A stretch of DNA of 33,585 bases from an uncultured Muribaculaceae bacterium. GTDB lineage: Bacteria > Bacteroidota > Bacteroidia > Bacteroidales > Muribaculaceae. The position numbers and the translations under genes are program-made. The stretch is from the NCBI GenBank assembly GCA_910578035.1, contig CAJTOB010000033.1:1-33585 (forward strand). The letters are read 5' to 3'. The notes under the pieces are model-generated. The model was not told where the DNA came from, did no database searches, and was given only the letters and a program-made list of their open reading frames with translations. The first letter of the stretch is position 1. Every line of letters starts with the position of its first letter. Positions 1 to 6,520 of this stretch are shown here, in pieces.

Positions 1-59
1 TAAGCAAAAATACACCAACCTGTGTTTTCACATATGTTATTAAACAACCTCTAAGAGTC

Positions 60-449
60 TCATCGTCTGGCTTTCATTGTGAATGTGATGATAATGGTCG
101 CGATATATATCACAATTGTCGGAATCACAATCCAAGGACCGCATATGGCCTCGAAAAATCCTGTCAGAATCCAGTAGACCAACAGCATGAACGATACGAT
201 GTTTATGAAATTTCTTGGCTCGGGGTTCATCGGCCTGACAGGTGTTTTTTTGAGGTTGACGATTATCACCCATATGAGCCATGCAAGAAAGACGGCTGCG
301 TCGATAAGGGTTGCTGCAAATGATACGAAATGGAGTCCGCAATGTTCGCCCGCAGACGTGCCCGCTATGATGATGAGACAGCACATTATGGTTAGCCACG
401 CCACAAGGCTGTACTTGCTGTCCATGATATTCGAAAAATTACCTGCCAT
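60..449 (-). CDS. small four-helix membrane protein, function unknown
   Basis: I do not recognise a family. The 129-residue product is almost entirely hydrophobic, with four likely membrane helices: one starting near SLVAWLTIMCC, one around AAVFLAWLIWVIIVN, one around VSFMLLVYWILTGFF, and one around VIPTIVIYIATIIITF. Short polar loops separate them, including a proline-rich loop after helix 2, and the protein ends in KARR. I start it at the ATG at 449. An in-frame TTG at 479 would add ten residues but lies inside a -7 promoter motif. It is divergent from the GH92 gene. An inner-membrane location is inferred from the helices; no function can be assigned. Confidence 0.6.
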   Translation of the reverse strand: MAGNFSNIMDSKYSLVAWLTIMCCLIIIAGTSAGEHCGLHFVSFAATLIDAAVFLAWLIWVIIVNLKKTPVRPMNPEPRNFINIVSFMLLVYWILTGFFEAICGPWIVIPTIVIYIATIIITFTMKARR

Positions 450-476
450 ATACTTGATTCTATCTGATTTATCGGA

Positions 477-484
477 CAAATATA
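477..484 (-). promoter_or_regulatory. candidate -7 element (TATATTTG) for the small membrane protein
   Basis: Read on the minus strand this is TATATTTG, which fits the Bacteroidetes -7 consensus TAnnTTTG. It lies about 28 nt upstream of the ATG at 449. I see no good -33 TTTG at the expected distance, so the call rests on the -7 box alone. Confidence 0.4.
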
Positions 485-506
485 ATTAATATCGGTGATA
501 TTTGCG

Positions 507-514
507 TATTTTTG
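507..514 (+). promoter_or_regulatory. candidate -7 element (TATTTTTG) for the GH92 gene
   Basis: TATTTTTG fits TAnnTTTG exactly and lies 12 nt before the ATG at 527 and 24 nt before the ATG at 539. It overlaps an upstream TTG codon at 512, which argues against that TTG as the translation start. The -33 region is poor. With the minus-strand box at 477-484 it forms a compact divergent promoter region. Confidence 0.45.
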
Positions 515-538
515 CGTCTCAAACCTATGACAGTTATC

Positions 539-2782
539 ATGAAAAAGACGCTTGCAATCATATTTTCACTTTCTTTATGCGCCTCAGTGACAGCTGTGTC
601 GCCTCTCAACTATGTTGAACCCCGTATCGGCACCGACTATAGCGCCTCGGCCACGGCCGGGATGTTCGGCAAGGGAACAGAAGAGCTCGGTCAGGTCATT
701 CCGGCTGTACTGGAGCCAAACGGCATGAATTTCTGGACGCCGCAGACCCGCGACACCGAGCGCAAGTGCGTGGCTCCATATTATTACTATGACGACATGC
801 TGCAGGGGTTTCGTAATTCGCACTGGATAAATGGCGGCTGTACACAGGATTACGGCTCTGTAACGGTGATGGCTCTCGGCGAGACCCTGCGGACATCGCC
901 GGCAGCCCGTGCTTCGCGTATGGACCGGACCACAGAAGTGTCACGCCCCGATTACTACTCTGTATATCTGCCAGACGAGCAGATAAAGACGGAAATGACA
1001 GCGACTTCGCGCGCGGCCATTTTCCGCTTTACCTACGATCGCGCCGGAAAAGGCTTCATTGTCGTGAATCCTAATAGCGACGAGGCTCAAGGCTCTGTCA
1101 CTGTCGATGTTGCGGCGAGGCGAATCACTGCCCGCAATCCTGTACACCGTATCTATCAGGGCAAGGGCGAGGAAGCCGGATTTGCCGGATATTATGTGCT
1201 TGAATGGCCCGAAAGCGTGAATGTTACCGCTTGTGGCGTTTTCAAGGGCGACAGCATCTATCCGGGAGTTGTCTCCGCCGATTCTGTCGCCAGGCTTGGT
1301 GCTTATATAGAGTTTGATGTGGCGGCAGGAGAGACGGTTGTGGCCCGTGCTGCCTCTTCGTTTACATCGCTCGACGGTGCTATGGCAAATCTGCGGGCCG
1401 AGATGCCGTTGTGGGATTTCGACGGCACGCGTAGCCGCCTGGCAGATATATGGGAGACTCACCTTGGCAAAATCAGGGTAGAGGGTAGCTCTGATATTGA
1501 TAAAATCAAATTTTACAGCGCATTATACCGATGCTCATTCCTTCCGCGGGCTACCAACGATGTTGATGGGGCTTATCCTTTGTTTGCTGGTGGAAAAGAA
1601 ATGAAGAAGACTGCGCCGGGGCATCACTACTACGACGATTTCAGCCTTTGGGATACCTATCGAGCGCTTCACCCGCTGCTGCTTATCCTTGAGCCGGAGA
1701 AGTCGGCAGATATGATGCAGTCGCTTGCCGACAAGTACGAACAGGGAGGCTGGATGCCTATCTTCCCCTGCTGGAACAGCTACACGGCGGCTATGATTGG
1801 CGACCATGTGGTGTCTGTGGTTGCTGATGCATATGTGAAAGGCGTGCGAGGCTTCGATGTGGCCAAGGCGTATCGTGGTCTGCGGCAGAATGCCTTTGAA
1901 TCGCCGGCCGACCCGGCCGAGTATCGCGACGGCAAGGGGCGGCGTGCCCTCGAATCGTATCTCCGTTACGGCTATGTGCCGCTCGAAGACACGGTGCCTT
2001 ATGCCTATCACAAGCGCGAGCATGTTTCGCGCACACTCGAGTATGCCTACGATGATTACGCTCTTTCCGTCCTTGCCGATGCCCTCGGACATAAGGACGA
2101 TGCTAAAGCCCTGCGCGCCCGCTCGCAGAACTACCGCAATGTCATAGACCCGGCAACCGGCTATGCCCGAGGACGCTATGCCGATGGCTCATGGCAGGAG
2201 AATTTCAATCCCTTTACCTTCAACAAGGCTATAACCGAAGGCGCGCCCTGCCACTATACATGGTATGTGCCTCATGACCGCCGAGGCCTTATCGGCGCAA
2301 TGGGTGGGCGCAAAGTATTTGCTGCCAAACTCGATTCTATGTTCACTGCCGGGCGCTATTGGCACGGCAACGAGCCATGTCACCAGGTGGCATGGATGTT
2401 CAACGACGCCGGCGAGCCCGAAAAGACACGCCGCTACGTGCGCGCGATTATGGATAATGAATATCATGCAGTGCCGGGAGGTCTGTCGGGCAACGACGAC
2501 GCCGGCCAGATGTCGGCCTGGTATGTCTTTGCCGCCCTCGGCTTCTACCCCGTATGCCCCGGCACGACCGAATACTCCCTCGGCCTGCCCCTCTTCGACC
2601 ACGTGGATATCGCTTTGGATAATGGCAAGACATTCACGGTGAAAGTGAACCGCCGCTCACCCGATGACTTCAAGGTGAAATCTATGAAACTTAACGGTAA
2701 AACCCACAAAAAACTCACCATCGACCACTCCGACATCACCTCCGGCTCCACCCTCGAAATCACCACCGCCCCCACAAAATAG
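539..2782 (+). CDS. secreted GH92 family alpha-mannosidase
   Basis: This is a glycoside hydrolase of family 92. Known members are calcium-dependent exo-acting alpha-mannosidases, used by gut Bacteroidales on host and yeast N-glycans and mannan. Counting from the ATG at 539 (747 residues), the protein opens with a signal peptide (MKKTLAIIFSLSLCASVTA) and then the N-terminal beta-sandwich with NYVEPRIGT. The catalytic (alpha/alpha)6 part carries the blocks EGAPCHYTWYVPHD (from residue 567), HGNEP (609-613) and GNDDAGQMSAWYVF (from 651), followed by GFYPVCPG; all are typical of GH92. The length is normal for the family. The usual QYTW reads HYTW here. No SusC/SusD pair or other CAZyme adjoins it, so it stands alone rather than in a polysaccharide utilisation locus. 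Linkage specificity cannot be read from the sequence. ATG 527 is an alternative start. Confidence 0.93.
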   Translation: MKKTLAIIFSLSLCASVTAVSPLNYVEPRIGTDYSASATAGMFGKGTEELGQVIPAVLEPNGMNFWTPQTRDTERKCVAPYYYYDDMLQGFRNSHWINGGCTQDYGSVTVMALGETLRTSPAARASRMDRTTEVSRPDYYSVYLPDEQIKTEMTATSRAAIFRFTYDRAGKGFIVVNPNSDEAQGSVTVDVAARRITARNPVHRIYQGKGEEAGFAGYYVLEWPESVNVTACGVFKGDSIYPGVVSADSVARLGAYIEFDVAAGETVVARAASSFTSLDGAMANLRAEMPLWDFDGTRSRLADIWETHLGKIRVEGSSDIDKIKFYSALYRCSFLPRATNDVDGAYPLFAGGKEMKKTAPGHHYYDDFSLWDTYRALHPLLLILEPEKSADMMQSLADKYEQGGWMPIFPCWNSYTAAMIGDHVVSVVADAYVKGVRGFDVAKAYRGLRQNAFESPADPAEYRDGKGRRALESYLRYGYVPLEDTVPYAYHKREHVSRTLEYAYDDYALSVLADALGHKDDAKALRARSQNYRNVIDPATGYARGRYADGSWQENFNPFTFNKAITEGAPCHYTWYVPHDRRGLIGAMGGRKVFAAKLDSMFTAGRYWHGNEPCHQVAWMFNDAGEPEKTRRYVRAIMDNEYHAVPGGLSGNDDAGQMSAWYVFAALGFYPVCPGTTEYSLGLPLFDHVDIALDNGKTFTVKVNRRSPDDFKVKSMKLNGKTHKKLTIDHSDITSGSTLEITTAPTK

Positions 2783-2892
2783 CCCTTCGCCAGTTTCGGC
2801 GTTAGATTTAGGTAAACTAAGCCGTCAGGCAGGGCTGCGCCAAGAGTGAAGCCTTATGTATGGACGAGGTCATATATAGAAGGATAAAGTGA

Positions 2893-2940
2893 GCTACGTA
2901 GCTGCGAGACAATCGTCAAGATATGTCGCAGCTACGCAGC
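2893..2940. repeat. 15-bp inverted repeat in the GH92 / hypothetical-gene spacer
   Basis: The arms at 2893-2907 and 2926-2940 (GCTACGTAGCTGCGA and TCGCAGCTACGCAGC) match at 14 of 15 positions around an 18-nt loop. It lies between two converging genes, so it may end transcription from either side, but no strong T tract follows. The rest of the 2783-3000 spacer shows nothing I can name. Confidence 0.6.
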
Positions 2941-3000
2941 CCTATATTATAGGTTTTATTATAGAAGTGACATTCAGCTTGTCTGCCGCTGAAGTGGATG

Positions 3001-3858
3001 TTAGGATTCTAGCGTATCATTATCAATGCAGTTTTCTTTCTTGGCATTTCGATGGTAGCCATGTCTAACTGTTGGGTCTATATAAATCAGTTCTTTATAC
3101 CATTCACGTTGAGCATTCTTTTTACGTTGAAGTCTAAAGTATCCTCGGACAAAAATATCGTTGTCGTTAATAATTTTGCGAAGCCATCTGGAATCCATAA
3201 TAATCACTTCTTGTCCACTATTGTTTTTGACTTTAAAATCTAGACCCTTACTGTTAAGAAGAGTATCGTCTAATTTAGTTATAGTGTTTGTTGGAGCAGT
3301 AATTATTTCGACTTTACCATGTTTTTTTACAGCAAGATAGTTGATTATAAATGTTGATAGCCATTGGCATAGTTGTTGCCTCTCTATCTCACGAACGAAT
3401 AATTGTTTTTCGTCAATTGATGAACTTGTGTGTGAAGTAATAATATTATTTGTGTCGACTGTGACATTAAGATGCCATCTGATTCTGCTTTGACCATGGT
3501 AAAACGAGAATAGCCAGATATACAACCCTTCATCACCGAATCCATAGACTATGGTCCCATATTCATTAGTGATAAGAATCCCACATTCTTCTTTGCAAAA
3601 TTCTTCAAATAGCTCATGGCCTATATTAACGAAAGAAGGGGAACATTCTTTCATAATTTCGATAAAAGACTTTGTAACAAGTTCTGGCAAGCCCCAATTA
3701 GGTTTTGCGTTTCGGATTGTTTTTAGGAAGTCCATTCCATCAACTAAGAAATCAAAACTTTTTTTATTATCTAATATAGGAACCCATGGATAATTGTCGT
3801 ATTCTTTTGCTTCGGTTTCAAGAAGCCAAGTGATGACTTGTTGTTTTTTTATTACCAT
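3001..3858 (-). CDS. hypothetical protein, 285 residues, AT-rich gene
   Basis: I do not recognise the family. The product is soluble-looking, with no signal peptide or membrane helix. It has a mixed charged composition with many aromatic residues (for example YDNYPWVPIL near the start and GLYIWLFSFYHG near the middle) and a basic stretch RLQRKKNAQREW near the C-terminus. I start it at the ATG at 3858; the frame is open back to a TTG at 3864. The gene is clearly more AT-rich than the GH92 and hydrolase genes on either side. It is third in a same-strand run with the two exported proteins upstream, 74 nt after the lipoprotein gene, and may share their transcript. Confidence 0.6.
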   Translation of the reverse strand: MVIKKQQVITWLLETEAKEYDNYPWVPILDNKKSFDFLVDGMDFLKTIRNAKPNWGLPELVTKSFIEIMKECSPSFVNIGHELFEEFCKEECGILITNEYGTIVYGFGDEGLYIWLFSFYHGQSRIRWHLNVTVDTNNIITSHTSSSIDEKQLFVREIERQQLCQWLSTFIINYLAVKKHGKVEIITAPTNTITKLDDTLLNSKGLDFKVKNNSGQEVIIMDSRWLRKIINDNDIFVRGYFRLQRKKNAQREWYKELIYIDPTVRHGYHRNAKKENCIDNDTLES

Positions 3859-3932
3859 AGTCAAAATATGATATCTTAATAGCTGTTTGGAGATTCAATC
3901 ATGACAGGATGATATCAATTGTATTGCCCTCA

Positions 3933-4364
3933 TTATTTTAAATCATCTTCAGTTATGGCGTATGACATATTGAGAGATTTGTTAAAGCTACTTTTTTCCG
4001 CTTTTAGGATATATGGTTGGTTGCCTCGACACGTGGAAATTCTGCCGTAAAATGTTGTCCAAATTGAATTGTTGAACTTGACTTGAAATGAAGCCGATTC
4101 TAGCTTTGTGAATGGTCCGAAGGTACCTTCCCAATTTCGCGGTATAGTTTTGGTGACATTGCCTTTTTCCGTTAGAAAAGTTGCTTCAACACTACTGAAA
4201 GCGGATTTTGAGGTCGTTTTTAGTTCATATTTAATGTAATATTCAATTTTTGAATCTTCATTCGATTCTCCAGGCCTCTGTGGTTCGTCTTGTTGGCTGT
4301 TTTCACATGCTGAAAACAGCATAATGAACATGAATGATATTATATATATAAGTGATTGTTTCAT
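3933..4364 (-). CDS. small putative lipoprotein, 143 residues
   Basis: The N-terminus (MKQSLIYIISFMFIMLFSAC) is a short basic start, a hydrophobic stretch and a lipobox-like FSAC, with the acceptor cysteine at residue 20. An acidic linker (ENSQQDEP) follows, as is common in Bacteroidetes lipoproteins. The rest is beta-rich looking (KIEYYIKYELKTTS, ASFQVKFNNSIW) with one further cysteine in STCRGNQ. No named domain is visible. It lies 27 nt downstream of the 235-residue exported protein on the same strand, so the two are probably co-transcribed and both act in the envelope. Function unknown. Confidence 0.65.
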   Translation of the reverse strand: MKQSLIYIISFMFIMLFSACENSQQDEPQRPGESNEDSKIEYYIKYELKTTSKSAFSSVEATFLTEKGNVTKTIPRNWEGTFGPFTKLESASFQVKFNNSIWTTFYGRISTCRGNQPYILKAEKSSFNKSLNMSYAITEDDLK

Positions 4365-4391
4365 TACTGTTATTTTTTTATATATGTTTTA

Positions 4392-5099
4392 CTATAAATC
4401 TTCTCCGTCAGCACGATTGTATTCATTATCATAGAATAGAGATATATAATATTTTCCTGCATAGTTGGAAATCATGAACCATACATGCTTTTTTGATAAT
4501 ATATCTATGGCCGCTTTAACCATCATATTATCATAGTCATCTATTAATTCCTTTGTGGGATTTGCCAGGTCCTCTTCTGTGTACTTCTCTGTTATTGTTG
4601 TCGCAAACATTTCTATCATTCTTGCCATTACGATATTTTGCCAGTTTTCTTTATCAGCCATCTTCACTGGTCGCTGATAGAAATTAGCTTCATAACGTTT
4701 TTTATGGACGTTAATTTCATATGATAAATCTTCATCAGAATTTATGCTTGTGTTATCACCAATAGTCAGATATTTGGAATTATTTTCAAATTGACGGAGT
4801 AAATTATTGAACCGAATCTGAATTGAGCGTTCATCTACGGAAACGGCATCAGTTGCTACAATGCGGCATACTTTATCTCCGTTTGTAAAGATGTTGACAT
4901 ATACATTATTACCATTAAACTCACCTTCAAGAATATCGTTGTTGAGGGATGTTGCTTTGAATCCTTTGGATTTTAATTTGGTGATTACTTCAGATTTACT
5001 TCCATCAACAGGAATCCCAAGAAATTGCGTTACATCGTTTTGGGCAATTACACTCAAGGTAAAAAGGAATGCTAATAAGCTTGCCATAAAGTGTCTCAT
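4392..5099 (-). CDS. exported hypothetical protein, 235 residues
   Basis: The product starts with a clear signal peptide (MRHFMASLLAFLFTLSVIAQ), then NDVTQFLGIPVDGSKSEVITKLKSKGF. That opening resembles unnamed exported proteins common in Bacteroides, an impression from memory that I cannot test here. The rest is acidic and beta/alpha mixed, without recognisable catalytic motifs. I chose the ATG at 5099; a TTG at 5138 would put 13 residues ahead of the signal peptide. This is the first gene of the AT-rich three-gene run. Its likely promoter lies at 5358-5389, giving a leader of about 250 nt that contains the palindromic element at 5139-5294. Confidence 0.65.
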   Translation of the reverse strand: MRHFMASLLAFLFTLSVIAQNDVTQFLGIPVDGSKSEVITKLKSKGFKATSLNNDILEGEFNGNNVYVNIFTNGDKVCRIVATDAVSVDERSIQIRFNNLLRQFENNSKYLTIGDNTSINSDEDLSYEINVHKKRYEANFYQRPVKMADKENWQNIVMARMIEMFATTITEKYTEEDLANPTKELIDDYDNMMVKAAIDILSKKHVWFMISNYAGKYYISLFYDNEYNRADGEDL

Positions 5100-5138
5100 A
5101 TTGTTGCTATTTGTGCATCCCAGTTGCCATAGATGCAA

Positions 5139-5294
5139 TTAAAACGCGAAGCGTGGAACTGCAATGCCACGTCTTAGTTTGGAGGTCGTAGGAAACCTTG
5201 AATACAGATGTAGAAATAGCAGCCCACGCCTTAGCGTGAGAACCACTATGCCAATCCTTGTATTCATTTTGAAAATTTCCTACGTTTCCAAACT
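5139..5294 (-). repeat. palindromic intergenic element, probably within a 5' UTR
   Basis: The outer imperfect inverted repeats lie at 5176-5205 (starting AGTTTGGAGGTCGTAGGAAA) and 5260-5294 (ending TTTCCTACGTTTCCAAACT). Between them sits a hairpin CACGC-CTTA-GCGTG (5225-5238). Beside them is a second, CGTGG-(10 nt)-CCACG (5152-5171). On the minus strand the element contains a 42-codon ORF (5267 to 5139), with repeated LRRG segments, that ends about 40 nt before the exported-protein ATG. The modular palindromes suggest a dispersed intergenic repeat or structured leader RNA. The small ORF is more likely incidental, but it could be a upstream ORF. Confidence 0.6.
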
Positions 5295-5357
5295 ACAAGA
5301 TAAGCATAACGCTTCTTTATTACCAAAATTTCATGATTGGAGTATACCAATCATTTG

Positions 5358-5389
5358 CAAAGATAAATAAAATTGAGATTAAAGCCAAT
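5358..5389 (-). promoter_or_regulatory. promoter for the AT-rich three-gene run
   Basis: On the minus strand, ATTG (5389-5386), a 20-nt spacer and TATCTTTG (5365-5358) fit the Bacteroidetes TTTG/TAnnTTTG promoter with one mismatch at -33. Transcription would start near 5350 and read through the palindromic element before reaching the ATG at 5099. Apart from this promoter I see nothing in 5295-5478. Confidence 0.55.
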
Positions 5390-5478
5390 AGGTTTGTGAA
5401 AATACACAAATATTTAACGAAGGTGGTTTTAAGTTGAAAAACTGATGAGAGAGAATAGGGTTCTAATGCTATGTTAGA

Positions 5479-6513
5479 TTATTGTTGATTATTAGTTGCG
5501 TTCAGCTTGGCTATGAGGCTGAGGGCGCCGGGGAGCTGTTCGTGTTCGCCTTCGAAGATGGTGAGGGTGATGTTGCCCGATTTTTTCGTGAGGTGAACGG
5601 CGCGGCCGAGTAACTCGAGGCCGCTGTCGATGTAGTCGGGGTTGATTCTTTTTTCGAGAAGAGAGAGGAGTTCGTTTTTGCTTACAAGGGAGCTGTCGGT
5701 TTCGGCGTGTCGATAGATTTCGTTGAGATTGTCGGTGCCGTACTTGAATTCTCCGGCGACGCGGTTGTAGAAGTTGATTGAGTGCGATATTGGCACGCAG
5801 CCGAGGTGTCCATCGTGGATTCCGGCATAGATGCGCAGGATAGAATTTTTACGGGCTTGAGCCGGCAAGGCTTTGAATAGGGGCGAGCGGCGGCGGCCTT
5901 CCTCAGTGTCGATTTTACCGTCGCGGCCTATGGCGGCCATGATATGGTCGGCATAATTGAAGCGTCGTCCTCGCGATTCCCAGTACCAGGCGTTTAGGTC
6001 GGAGATAGGAACCCAGGCATTGAACGATTTGATATCGCGCTGAAGCTCCATGTATGCAGCCAGAGTTGCAAGTCCTCCTCCCGAAACGCCTACTATATGG
6101 ATTTCGGCAGGGTCTACATTGCCGTTTTCGATGGCATAGTCGATTGCGTCGTTGATGTCGGCGAGCACAAATTCACTGACTATGGCTTCGGGCTTGTTGT
6201 TGAATCCTCGGAAGTGAGGGTGAATATAGTTCCAGTCGCGAGCTTCGACATCGACGGTCATAGGGTCTTTCTGGCTATAACCGCCGCTCCATGTGTGGAG
6301 GCTGACAATCAGCGGCTGAGGCTTGCTCTGAGTCGTTTTTCTGAAATAAGCCGGCTGTACAGAACCGTCTTTGGTTGATGGAATATCTACGGTGCGGAAT
6401 GATTCGCTCCATTCCACTTTCTCGGTGCTATCCCATTCGAATTCTTCTTCGGCTTGGACGTTCATTGTGACTGGCAGTAATGCTAAGAATAGATATTTGT
6501 GAAATCTCCTCAT
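5479..6513 (-). CDS. exported alpha/beta hydrolase, S9 prolyl oligopeptidase-like
   Basis: This is an alpha/beta-hydrolase fold enzyme of the prolyl oligopeptidase-like group, 344 residues from the ATG at 6513, with a signal peptide (MRRFHKYLFLALLPVTMNVQA). The putative triad is visible: nucleophile Ser144 in GVSGGG, Asp234 in GIHDGH and His324 in EGEHEQ. An oxyanion-type HTWSGG block lies near 73-78. Only the catalytic domain is present, with no beta-propeller, so it may be a small exported peptidase or esterase; the substrate is not readable. The frame is open upstream into the TonB-receptor gene, but ATG 6513 lies 7 nt after that gene's stop and starts the signal peptide directly. The two are probably co-translated, suggesting the hydrolase acts on material handled by the receptor. 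Confidence 0.8.
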   Translation of the reverse strand: MRRFHKYLFLALLPVTMNVQAEEEFEWDSTEKVEWSESFRTVDIPSTKDGSVQPAYFRKTTQSKPQPLIVSLHTWSGGYSQKDPMTVDVEARDWNYIHPHFRGFNNKPEAIVSEFVLADINDAIDYAIENGNVDPAEIHIVGVSGGGLATLAAYMELQRDIKSFNAWVPISDLNAWYWESRGRRFNYADHIMAAIGRDGKIDTEEGRRRSPLFKALPAQARKNSILRIYAGIHDGHLGCVPISHSINFYNRVAGEFKYGTDNLNEIYRHAETDSSLVSKNELLSLLEKRINPDYIDSGLELLGRAVHLTKKSGNITLTIFEGEHEQLPGALSLIAKLNATNNQQ

Positions 6514-6520
6514 TGTTTCA

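Noticed and set aside
512..538. TTG start for the GH92 protein
   Set aside because: It overlaps the -7 promoter box at 507-514 and would put nine residues ahead of a normal signal peptide.
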